Positions 53,815 to 64,000 of a DNA stretch of 64,000 nt are shown piece after piece. Source of the stretch: Dipetalonema caudispina (lineage: Eukaryota; Nematoda; Chromadorea; Rhabditida; Onchocercidae); NCBI GenBank assembly GCA_013365325.1, contig JABVXV010000081.1, forward strand, positions 124,001 through 188,000, read 5' to 3'. The position numbers and the translations under genes are program-made. The number at the start of each line of letters is the position of its first letter. The first letter of the stretch is position 1. The notes under the pieces are model-generated. The model searched no databases, had not been told where the DNA came from, and was given only the letters and a program-made list of their open reading frames with translations.

Positions 53815-55590
53815 TAATGAAACACACTCATTCCATCGGCTCAGATCTGTTCGTCTTATGGGTGTGTAATTTGTGGATAGTCGTTGACATTGACCGACCC
53901 ACTGAGATGACAGTCATTTCAATTCATCGCTCACTGAATATTCCACCAGATCCTTTATTCTTCCTATCTTTGTTTCATCATTACTGTATATTAGCAGATT
54001 TGTTTATTGTAAATTTCTGTAGTTGGTTAGTTTTTTTCTTTTAAATTTATTTTATCTTTTCTGTTTTTCGATATCAAGCATATGGATTAGCATAGTCGTT
54101 TTACATTTCGCCACAGACTTTATGCTCAAATCCGATTCAAATTTGTGCAAATCGATTGTATATAAATATAGCCTATCATCGAATTTTTGAGTGACCAGAA
54201 ACTGGCTGGATGAAAAGAGTTTTTGGGAAAGTGTATTCGAAATTGCGGGACCTTCAATCAATCAGTCACCGGTTTTTAGTTATTGTATGGATATATGTGT
54301 TGTATGTGTGTATGTGTGTATATATATATATATGTGTGTACGTATATGCATGCACATCACATACTAATTGCACACACTCTATTTGGTAACAAGAATAATA
54401 ATTTGATCTTTCATAGAGCTGTTACCAATGACTGAATTTCGGTGCAGCTGTGAATACGTCTGAAGAAGAAAAAAGTCGAAGATTATGACATATTTCAATA
54501 ATAATCTCCTTTCTGTTCAATTTTTTGATAATTTTTTAAACGGTTTCTTTACATTGGGAAGAATTTTTTTGAGAAAATTTTCCGTTTATAATTAATAGTG
54601 ATAATATAGCGGCATTTCGGCTGGAAGTACATTGAGCATAGAATATCGATCAGAAAATGCTGGATATAATTCCTCTCTATGAAAAATGTATTATTCACAG
54701 CACAATGATAGAACGACAATACCTTGTTTACCTGTGGTAATTGGCGGTGTGAAAAGGGTGATGTTTTTGGTGCTCAACTGTTATCGGTGACAGTTTTACC
54801 TGTTTTAAAAACCAAAATCAGTCGTTGTATAAAAAGTTTCTCTACTTTGTATGCTCTAACGAGGAAAAAATACAAAATTATTATGAGTGTTTCAGATCAT
54901 TTTTCGTCTGTTTCTTGTATTTGTGTATTTTTGCTTTAGATAATAGGACGTGAGGGTCATTAATTGGATATGAACTTTATTTAGTCAGCCAAAGATCGGG
55001 TTGCTTTTTCTGTCTAAGCCTTTCGTTTATTTCAGGCAACGCTATGCTCCGAAACTCTACAAAGAATTCCATCTTGAGGATATGCCGCTATCCGTTTTTC
55101 GGGCAGCTTTAAAAAAGCAGTATACAAATAATGCGCATTTGACCGATTTTCGTGTCATCGATCGAAAAATCGCTGAATGCCGTCAAGTAAAACATTTGTT
55201 CTTTTTTTTCTTTTTTTTTGAAATTTCGTATTTCCTTACAAGTTTTCTCTTTCTTCATCAACTCGCATATTAAACTTGCGTTGGGATTTTTGATTCTTCT
55301 AACAGTTTCAGCGGTTCGTCGTCTTTCAACGTTTATTACCAAGTTATTTAGCTGGAGAACGATCTGAGATTATGCAGTTGTTTTGAGTTCAAATAAGGCC
55401 CATCGAAACAGTCCCTTAAGTTATTCAAGTTCAGATAAAATATTTCTTTTTATAAATTTTATTTTAGGTGATGTTGGCGTGCCAAAAGGCTTGGTATAAC
55501 CCTTACCATCTACGAAACGTCCTGTTCCGTGAAAATGTTGAAGCAAAACCGAAAGATTTTTTGTCGACCTTTCTTAGGAGCAAAAATTAG
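51706..55590 (+). CDS. nuo-3: NADH:ubiquinone oxidoreductase subunit NDUFA6 (LYR protein)
   Basis: Three exons: 51706-51818, 55036-55186, 55468-55590, giving 128 aa, matching the human protein length. The N-terminus MATGMIRTATATTREVVPI resembles the human start (VRQATSTAS). The LYR-type motif is replaced by VYKE in NVLAVYKEMQRYAPKLYKEF, followed by KKQYTNNAHLTDFRVIDRKI, which matches the human [20 protein letters not shown] region. The C-terminus (NVLFRENVEAKPKDFLSTF) resembles the human EAPRPKDFLSKF. The protein sits on the matrix arm of respiratory complex I with the acyl carrier protein. The first intron is 3.2 kb, far longer than others in the cluster; it splits ATG as AT|G, and phase alone decides the donor. 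It is the second gene of the proposed operon. Confidence 0.93.
51819..55035. other. nuo-3: 3.2 kb first intron of nuo-3
   Basis: No nested gene was recognised. It includes TA/TG repeats at 53597-53620 and about 54297-54345 and a 30-nt T-run at 53784-53813. A Cys-rich short ORF at about 53456-53677 has no splice support. The length would allow an internal promoter for the downstream operon genes. Confidence 0.5.
53784..53813 (+). repeat. 30-nt poly(T) run
   Basis: An uninterrupted T tract inside the nuo-3 intron. No acceptor AG follows directly, so it is not a splice-site tract. Confidence 0.85.
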
Positions 55591-55849
55591 TTCCACTGTT
55601 GATCAGTGATAGACCATGCTCATTTAATCATACTACTGTTTTGTGATGACGATTTCTTGCTTGCATATGAATAGTAAAAAATTTAATCGCGTTATATATC
55701 GTTTTTTGTGCTGGTATTGATTCTTATCTACTTTTGCACTTTTTTGATTTGTTGGAGATCTCCACCGGGAATTGAGATGCCTTAGATCAACTATTTCATA
55801 CTTTTTTTTTAATTGAGATTAGAAGATTTGAAGCTTGAAATATAAACTT

Positions 55850-55852
55850 CAG
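55850..55852 (+). promoter_or_regulatory. trans-splice acceptor abutting the coq-3 start codon
   Basis: The bases before the coq-3 ATG read AAACTTCAG, so the acceptor AG is followed immediately by ATG. After trans-splicing the only 5' leader would be the spliced leader itself. Confidence 0.55.
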
Positions 55853-57321
55853 ATGTTTGCTGAGTTTGGAAAAGGTGCATGTTGTACATACAAGCTCCAC
55901 CACCTGTTTTTGGATTCAGCGAAGCGACGCTTTTGTGTTAGTTCAAGGAGTCTTCAGTTTCAGCAAACTTCGGTTGATGGTAATGATATCAAAATTTTTG
56001 CAAAATTATCGCCCGATTGGGCAACGGAAGATGGATCCTTTAAAGCATTGTATTCCATGAATCGGCTTCGGCTGCCGTTGATTGTTGATACGATTGGTCG
56101 GAAAACTGAACAGGGCAATGTAATTTCTTAACTTTGATTATGAAGTTCTAATTCTCTTCATGGTTTTGGTGCTGTTTTATTTATGTTTTTATTTTAGTGT
56201 TACAACTGCTTCATTTCTTTCAATATTAACTTTAATATTTCAGGGTTCTCTTTTGGATTTACGCATTGCTGATATTGGGTGTGGTGGTGGAATATTAACT
56301 TTTCCTTTGGCACGGTTGGGAGCCAACGTTGAAGCTGTGGATGCGTCCGTTGATGTAATTTCTTCGGTAGAAGAAGCAGAAAATTGTTTTCGTCGTGAAA
56401 ATCGCGGACCAGGCAAAGCAACATTTAAGTGCTCATCGGTTGAAAATTTTGCCATGGAAAATGCTGGAAGTAAGGTACATGAATTAGTTTAATATGCTAG
56501 TTTATTTTCTTTTTTAAATAAAATTAATTTCCATATTGCCTTTTTCACTTCCTTCTCGTCTCTCCTCTCTTTTATTTGAAATATGCTTGGCCCTGCAAAA
56601 AACGTTATCTCTAATCACTCTTCAGTGACATATATTGTTCAGCATTAATTTCACAGGAGGGAATGGGAAACTTTTAGGTGACATTTGATATCCGTCAGTA
56701 AAATGGCTTTTTTCTTCATTCTTTTTAGTGTTTGATGCAGTTGTCGCATCCGAAATAATCGAACATGTTGCCGATGTGGAATTATTTGTAGAATCATGCA
56801 TTCAGTTAGTACGCAAAAGTGGTGCTCTCTTTTTTACAACCATCAATAAAACTGTTGCGAGTCGGGTAATGGCTATTTGGATGGCAGAGGTTAACTTTAT
56901 GCATTTTCATTTAAAATTATGAATATCGTTCAGAAGAAGACAGTGTAAGGTAGGTAAAGTTTTTCATCTGAAGGTGGCATGATTATCAGGGAACACCTCA
57001 AAATTTCGTGAATTTTTCGGATGGAAGTGGTTATCGATTCGCAAATTCAAATTTATTGTTAAACTGGCGCAAAAATCATTAAGTAGATACTGGAAGTATT
57101 GTAGATACAATGAATTATTTCAGAGAGTATTCGGCATTGTTCCACCTGGTATTCATAACTGGTCGAAATTTATTGAACCAAAATTTCTGCGAATGATTTT
57201 GGAAGAAAATGGTTGCAGCGTGCGTTTACTGCACGGCATGATTTACAATCCTCTCACAAATCATTGGTCATGGAGTTCGAACACATCGATAAATTATGCT
57301 TTAGTTGCCATCAAAAATTAA
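55853..57321 (+). CDS. coq-3: ubiquinone biosynthesis O-methyltransferase COQ3
   Basis: Four exons: 55853-56119, 56244-56469, 56729-56889, 57124-57321, giving 283 aa. The enzyme makes both O-methylations in ubiquinone synthesis in the mitochondrial matrix, using S-adenosylmethionine. Motifs seen are FAKLSPDWATEDGSFKALYS (family FxxLAxxWWDxxGxFxxLH), the SAM-binding glycine loop IADIGCGGGILTFPLARLGA, VEAVDAS with the ribose-binding acid, FDAVVASEIIEHV and ALFFTTINKT. The C-terminal block is GIVPPGIHNWSKFIEPKFL. The N-terminus is rich in Arg/Ser, as for a mitochondrial presequence. The WW of the family's WWD motif is partly changed (DWATEDG). The exon 2 donor must be A|GTAAGG at 56469; the later AAG|GTACAT breaks phase. 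It lies 262 bp after nuo-3, third in the proposed operon. Confidence 0.94.
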
Positions 57322-58282
57322 CTATGCTACTTATTTTTTCCAGTATAATGGATTTGTCCACCTCGTAAAATCATGAGGAGAAAATAGGGAAAAGTTGTTG
57401 TTCAGTGCTAATACTATCCGATCATTTTATCTGGAAATTCACGGTGATAGTTGCTTCACTTTGCTCTAATGAATAAAAATGCTGGGAAGTTCACAGGCTA
57501 ATCAGGTTCAAAGACTTAAAGGTGTGAGTTTTTAAATTTGTGGGACCATCTGTCCTTTGGCCACTACCGGATATTTTTTTTTATTCAGTTCAAAATGGGC
57601 TCTACCATTCCGGTTATTCTTCATGTGGACTGTATCAATGATTTCCATAATGAATAGTTTTCGCTAAAATTTCAGATCTTATATTGAGAATTGAATTGAA
57701 ACTGTTTGGAATTCTCATTCAAATGTCATTGAGTAGATGATGTGTAATAAGAAATAAAAAATACTATTGATTGAAGTTTGATTAAAAATTTGTAATTGCC
57801 GTGGAAATATCGGGCGATCTTTCCTGCTTGTCTCAATTTCATTTGATTTTTCTCTCTTACCTATACACTCTATTGAAATTGTAGCATTCTTCACATCAAA
57901 TGACATCATTTATAGGCGGAACGATGTCTTCTTTTATTACCCAAGTGCTTGTACAGTATTTTAAGTTGAGATGTTTTTAAACTGTAAGGTGATTAATGCT
58001 TTATGCTAATTTCTGATTGCGTCAGTCTAGGGCAGTGAGTCCAATCTTCCTTAATTTGCATATTGTTTGATTATTTATTTTCTCGTCCCTTCTGCTTTCT
58101 CTAGTTTATCCTGAGACCTTCCAAAATGTACGTTAGCGCGGATCTTTTCGTTTTTGCCACATTAGTCGGATTTTTTCAGATATCCAGTGGGTAACGTTGT
58201 AATAGCTAAGTTAACGTACTCTCGTAGGGCAACTGCTGTGGCTTAAGTTTGATTTACAGGTGAACTGATTTCTGTAAGCAGT
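57322..58282 (+). other. coq-3 / gdi intercistronic region
   Basis: 961 bp with no exon found. A TTTACAG acceptor (ending near 58260) and a GTAAGCAG (ending near 58281) precede the gdi ATG; either could be the trans-splice site. The spacer is long for an operon, so gdi may also have its own promoter. Confidence 0.5.
57472..57477 (+). other. AATAAA poly(A) signal of coq-3
   Basis: A canonical hexamer 150 nt after the coq-3 stop, within the 961 bp spacer before gdi. In an operon this would mark the 3' end formed together with downstream trans-splicing. Confidence 0.55.
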
Positions 58283-60910
58283 ATGGATGAGGAATACGAT
58301 GCCATCGTCCTTGGTACAGGACTGAAGGTATTTTGATTTTTATGTTTCATTTTTATATCACGCACACATGATTTGTATGAAACAGGAAATACCACTCTTT
58401 CGAATGTCAACATTTCTATAGGGTAGCAAAACGATTTGATTAAAATTGAGAGCTAGTAGTTTTCAGGAATGTATACTGTCTGGAATGTTATCAGTATCAG
58501 GCAAGAAAATACTCCACATTGATCGTAACAATTATTATGGTGGTGAATCAGCTTCATTAACACCACTTGAACAACTTTATGAAAAGTTTTTTGGTAAACA
58601 GTTTCAAGATTTTTTTTCAACTTTCGATAAAAATTTATAGAACACATATTTGAAAAAGCAGAAGAAATTCATTTATACATAAAATATCTAGGACCGAATG
58701 CGAAACCGTCTACGGATATGGGGAGAGGTCGAGATTGGAATGTTGATCTGATTCCTAAATTCCTGATGGCAAATGGGTCACTTGTTAAGGTTATTTCTTC
58801 AGGTTTTTTTCTTGTTCCGTCTTAAAGTATTTTGTTATGATAACTTTCGGTTGCGAATTGATCTCTCTATCCTTCAATTTTGTTAAACTGCAGCTTTTGA
58901 TACACACTGGCGTGACTCGCTATCTTGAATTCAAGTCGATTGAGGGCTCTTACGTATACAAAGGTGGCAAAATCTTCAAAGTCCCAGCTGATGAAATGGA
59001 AGCTTTAGCTACAAGTACGTTTTAATCTAATGTATTTGATATCTTTCTTTTTTCTGTGGAACGAAAACGAAGAAAGCTTTCCATCTAAACTTATGATGTT
59101 TTTTTTTTTTTGAGAAATAAAATATGCGTTATTCCAGATTTGATGGGAATGTTCGAAAAGAGGCGTTTCAAAAAATTCCTTGTTTGGGTGCAGAACTTTG
59201 ATATCAATAACAAGGCTACATACGAGGGTTTCGATCCTGCTGTGAATACGATGCAGCAGGTCGTTTCCATTGTTTCATTCATATTTAGTTCATCTTCCTT
59301 TTGTAAAACACATTATTGCTTTTCTAAACCGTCATTCACTTTGCTTGTTTTGTCAGTTTTCTCGTGTCTGATTTGAATTGCAACTGGAATAGAGCGGTCA
59401 AAGATATGGCAGTAAGTCTGTTTACTTTTACGGCGAAATTCATTACTGTTCGAATAAGTAGGAGAGGGTTGAAGAAGAAATTTGGCAAGGAACTCGGGAA
59501 TTTTCGAAATTCTGATTTACATTACATCATAAGGTATTAAGCTGTTCGAATTAACAATTTTTATTGAAAATCTTTTTCAGGTTTATGACAAGTTCGGTTT
59601 GGATGAAAATACAGCGGATTTCACTGGTCATGCATTGGCATTGTATCGTGATGACAAGTAAGTTTTACACACACAAATTTTTGCAAATATTTTGATGCAT
59701 TTTCAATGCATTCTTGTAAAGCTGTTTGTTAACTTTCAGTTATAAGAATGAACTGTTCGTGCCAACAGCCGAAAGGATTCGTTTGTATTCCGATTCATTA
59801 GCTCGATATGGGAAATCGCCGTATCTATATCCTCTTTATGGTCTTGGCGAACTTCCACAGGGATTTGCTCGGCATGGAATTTCTTCATTATTTATCACTA
59901 TTTGATTTTAATATACTGTTATGTTTGGAAGTCTTGAAAACGGTGTATTTAGGAGCGTTATTTTAAAAATTTCAAATTTAGATTGAGTGCAATTTATGGA
60001 GGAACATACATGCTTGACAAACCCGTCGACAGTATCGTTTATGAAAATGGAAAAGTTGTTGGTGTAAAAAGTGGAGATGACATTGCGAAATGTAAGCAGG
60101 TACGCTATGTAATTGTTTTGCAGTGGTTGACTACTTTAATTTTCTCGGAGTTGCCATAAATATAAAATTCTGGAAAATAAAAAAGATATCTTATAGGTCT
60201 ACTGTGATCCATCATATGTCCCTGATAAAGTGAGGAAAACTGGGCAAGTGATTCGGGCCATTTGCCTTCTAAACCATCCAATACCGAATACTAACGATGC
60301 GCAAAGCTGCCAGATAATTATTCCGCAGAAGCAAGTTGGACGCCATTGCGGTATGTTCATCTTCATTTACATATTCTGCATGTTTCCTCTTTTTTCTCAA
60401 AAATGCCATATATTTTCTTGGAAGTGTTAGAATTCACTTAATTATGTTCCAGATATTTATATTTCTTTGGTGTCTAATGCAAATATGGTGGCACCCAAAG
60501 GGTGGTATATTGCTATGGTTTCAACAACTGTGGAAACAAATAATCCAGAAGCTGAGATTTTGCCAGGGTTGCAGTTGTTAGGTCCAATTACCGAGAAGTT
60601 TGTTAACTTTTTTCTTTCAAGTTCTTTCATTTAGGGCTACAAGCCTTGTTAAGTTATGAATGTAAGTAGAACTATTAGGTTTGGAATATAACAGCATACA
60701 GAAGAAGTTTCCAGGTTTGTGAATGTCTCGGACGTCTATGAGCCGATCGATATGGGTGCTGAATCACAAGTCTTTATCTCGCGTTCGTACGATCCAACAA
60801 CCCATTTTGAGACAACCTGTAAAGATGTATTAGACATATTCCAGCGTGGTACTACCACTGAATTTGATTTCACTAAAATTACGCATCTCTCACTTGAAGA
60901 CCAGGAGTGA
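58283..60910 (+). CDS. gdi-1: Rab GDP-dissociation inhibitor (GDI)
   Basis: Eleven exons: 58283-58327, 58467-58593, 58692-58789, 58894-59014, 59138-59259, 59581-59657, 59740-59871, 59982-60099, 60197-60350, 60453-60597, 60715-60910, giving 444 aa (human GDI1 is 447). [20 protein letters not shown] holds the dinucleotide-like GxGxxE fold start. Also seen are [18 protein letters not shown], the Rab-binding platform [51 protein letters not shown], and the C-terminal [32 protein letters not shown] extracts prenylated GDP-bound Rab proteins from membranes. The exon 7 donor is GC (CG|GCATGG): no GT donor keeps the frame before a stop. It is the last gene of the plus-strand cluster. Confidence 0.96.
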
Positions 60911-62185
60911 TCATTTTATCGATATCATTCTTCACCTTCTTTCTTTCCTGTCTGAGTTTTTCCCAATTCTTTAAATATTTTGATTTATTACTGACGTCTG
61001 GTATTTGATGTTCATTATTTCAATTTCTGTTCTTGATTCCTTATGGCTTGCTCCAACCTTCTCCCTAATCATTTCCGAAAATGCATTGTCTGTGTTTTTA
61101 TATGCAGTTAACACTTTTCAACTATTCTGTTAAGCCATCTGTTTATCAAAATACAGCCTTTTAATTTAACTTCTTTAAACCGATGCTTCGCGCTTGTTTA
61201 TTGCACAGTTCCGTGTTTTGAATTCACTACCAACATCTTTAACTGTCTTACCCAAAATAGTTCAATTGTTGCGCTTGCTTTTCTGTTTCAATCCTTTCTG
61301 TGCTGGAATAAACCGAAAAACATTCCTGTTAAAGATACCTTGCAGTCAGTGTTAGTTGAATACATAGAGTTCTTTTTTCATCGCACAGATAAGGATCTGA
61401 AATTGATTCCTGGATTTCCTAGGACGTATACTTCTTCGGTTCGATCACCAATATTTGATTAGTATTGGATTCTAATCTAATTTCATCTTAACATCTTTGT
61501 TAGTGCGGTTGAAATCAAACGAGCCATGGATATGGTATTCATGCATCTCCTGCACAAAATCGAGACATTCAAATTTTTCTTCGAAATGTGTGAAGTGGAT
61601 TCTTTGCTATGGTTTTGTCACGTTATAGATTTTTCAACATAGCAGTTATCAAGATAACCAGGAGCATTTATCGTTGTTTATCGATGGAGAAACTATGCTA
61701 GAAGTTATTTAGACTAAAGCTCTAAAATTACTCATGTTTCCTTACTTTATTCTCTCCAATTCTGTTCACTTCAGTACCTTCATCAGCTTTTTATTCTCAG
61801 ACATTGCCAGAAAAATGGAACGGTAAACTGACATTTTCAATAATGCAATGAAATTAACAGTTCTTATCACTTGGATAATACGTCATATATTTAATAAATA
61901 CGAAAACATGGTCATTTATGAATGGTTGGTACACTTCATGCCTTTTTATTTCTTTGTTTTCGCCTATATTCTAATGTTTACGAATAAATTTGCATATATA
62001 TATATATAGTACAAAATAGATACAGGTTATATAAACACGGGAATACAAAATATAATATACATAATAACAGAATACTATATAGGAGGAATATATCGTATTA
62101 TGTAAGAAATATGCTTTAATCATCTTAGTTAAATGTCGTCAAATATGATATTGTTTGACTAAGAGATATTTATATGAATTTTTCC
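60911..62185. other. convergent intergenic region (gdi / right-edge gene)
   Basis: 1.3 kb of 3' flanking sequence with no supportable exon. An AATAAA near 61304 may serve gdi. A TA repeat lies at 61994-62008. Confidence 0.5.
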
Positions 62186-63950
62186 TTACGCTAGAGTTTG
62201 TTGTCGACGTAACAGTATTCGGAGTTGTTTACGTGATGCTTCACTTTTTTTCCGATCATAGATACGATCAATGTACTCACGTGTAAGTTGCAATTGTTCC
62301 GGTTCAAGATAGTCCAAAAAGAGAGCAAAAAGCTCCGCTTGATTATATACAAATGCATCTGTAACTGCCCTGAAATGAATCAATTCAATTAAAATTTTTG
62401 GAAATAATCCTTCTTTCTTTATATTTTTTTTTTCCCCCTTTCACGTCTAATTTTTATTCTCTCTTCTTTTTTAAGTTTATTATTTACTGTCATCATGTCA
62501 TATATGCATATCATTGCAATCAGTTGATCTATTTATTCCTTACATTTATATGATTGCAATTTACAAACCTGAAGTTTTCCATAGAAAGCATTGCACTACG
62601 AAGACGTGGACAGATATTCTCCAAAAGGAACACTAATTTGTGCATAGCATTCTCACGAAATCCTATGTTATCTTCCTAAATATTTGAATTAATTTCCTTC
62701 CCATCTTTTTTTTTTTTTTTAAATCTTTTAATTTTGATTTCTTTTTCATCCTTCTTATCCTTTTTACTAAATATTTGGATTAATTTCTGTCTCATTAGAA
62801 AATTTGATTGGTAGCTAACGAAGATTTCCAATAATGATTTTAAATTATATGAACTAAAAAATCTTCAAAAACCGCTGAAAATTAAATTGACATAAAGTGA
62901 GGAACTATGTATGTTTGCTAAACATAGCTAGTTTACATTCAGGATGAAAATATCGTTCTATTTGTTGAAGTTTAACATTTAGACTCATCTTCCAAATTTA
63001 TGCAAAAAATATGATTTTATTGGGGAAAATGTGATTGTTTTGAAATGTTATCGGTAATTAACCTGAAGTGAATTTTGAAGACTTTGATAAAAAGTATTCC
63101 ACGTGATTCGGGCAAGACCTGCGGCATTGATTGTACAAAGCCGTTCGCATAGGAAATGCAACACTTCACGGTCTTTCGCTTTAAAACATACTTTTCGCCA
63201 TTCCAATAATCCTATAAATAATTAACGGACAGGAAACATAACTGTTTTGATTTTCCGGTAAGCTCGAAAAAAAGAATATGTCGATAAACTTCGGCAAAGA
63301 AATACCAATAAATTCTCTTTGTGAATCCGTGATATTATTCCAAATAAAGGTGACAAGCTCAAAATAACCATTTATAATTGCAAACTGAAAAGCAAGTGAT
63401 AATATCTGGTGTGGTACCAAATTATCGGAACTGAACATTTTTCCCCATGTATTAGCATTTTCAAGTAATGCAAACCAAAAATCATACAAACAATGTCCGG
63501 CTAATTTCTTCCTGAAAAAGGATAATTTCTTTTTCATCAGAAATAAAATTGCTAATTAATCCGATAAATGTAATTACTGTATTATTTCAAACGTATTCCA
63601 GAAATTCGTAATGTTTGAATAATTAAACTATGGATTAACTTTTTTTTTTCATTTTTTTTCCTTTATAATTCATGTCATGTGCCGATTTTTGAAGAGATAT
63701 TATGCGTATCATGAAATCATTACGAAATTTTTCGTTCGAAGATTTGTTGGAAATAATTAAGGAGAAACTGTAAAATAAATTATCATATTTTGCTTACGCA
63801 AACGCTTTCAATCTGATACGGTCGAAATTTCTTCCATTCAATAAATGATGGATGGCATAAGCGCAAGCTAACTGAAATTGCATTTGAGGCCAATCGGCAC
63901 AATCTTTTCCAATAATCGTTAGCGCTGTTTTCTGATCATCAATTTCGTAT
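62186..63950 (-). CDS. unrecognised helical protein, 3' part (continues beyond window)
   Basis: Five consecutive exons join in phase: 63950-63798, 63511-63306, 63211-63063, 62675-62569, 62369-62186, with stop TAA. They encode the last 266 aa; the first listed exon opens in mid-codon after a TTTAG acceptor, so the gene runs off the right edge. The sequence is alpha-helical in look, with units such as QFQLACAYAIHHLLNG, ILSLAFQFAIINGYFELVTF, REVLHFLCERLCTINAAG and HKLVFLLENICPRLRSA, resembling ankyrin-like or other helical repeats. The C-terminus is basic (KKSEASRKQLRILLRRQQ). No family could be named. The gene itself is well supported by five phased junctions and protein-like codons. Confidence 0.8.
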
Positions 63951-64000
63951 CTAAATTATTCATATTCAGATTTTTGAATCTTCCATAATTATTCATATGC

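Overview
This window looks like nuclear DNA of a clade III (filarial-type) nematode. The evidence is AT-rich sequence, genes made of many short exons with T-rich introns ending in TTNCAG, pyrimidine-AG sites just upstream of start codons that fit spliced-leader trans-splicing, and protein families typical of Caenorhabditis-like worms. The genus cannot be fixed from the sequence alone. I rebuilt exons by hand: each splice junction was placed on GT/AG (one GC/AG) so that reading phase carries through, and products were compared with remembered family sequences. I found no transposon, CRISPR array, rRNA, tRNA or bacterial insertion.

Layout from left to right: adenosine kinase (+, 2268-5324); an SH2D4-type SH2 protein (-, 6986-10872); a PPIL1/CYN-12 cyclophilin (+, 11763-13969), which shares a divergent promoter region with the SH2 gene; a small secreted neuropeptide precursor with one allatostatin-C/somatostatin-like cyclic peptide (+, 14331-17660); a fatty acid elongase (-, 19436-22387); about 4 kb of AT-rich intergenic DNA with one odd intronless ORF; UNC-33/CRMP (-, 26414-31701, with candidate 5' exons at 37.5-38.2 kb); TSG-101 of ESCRT-I (-, 38664-40638); the BuGZ/ZNF207 spindle zinc-finger protein (+, 42245-44862); DNAJC25/DNJ-2 (-, 46651-49155); then four genes on the plus strand, BRK1/HSPC300 (51022-51617), NUO-3/NDUFA6 (51706-55590), COQ-3 (55853-57321) and Rab GDI (58283-60910); and finally the 3' part of an unrecognised gene (-, 62186 to the right edge).

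The four-gene plus-strand run looks like an operon. BRK1 and nuo-3 are 88 bp apart, all four have the same orientation, and from memory nuo-3, coq-3 and gdi-1 also cluster in C. elegans. BuGZ next to DNJ-2 may also be an old linkage.

The observations most worth following are the allatostatin-C-like peptide gene, the operon, a GC-AG intron in gdi, the long low-complexity N-terminal region of UNC-33 with its predicted upstream exons, and the unrecognised helical protein at the right edge. Exons are given in transcript order in each entry. Boundaries at the first exon of each gene are the least certain.
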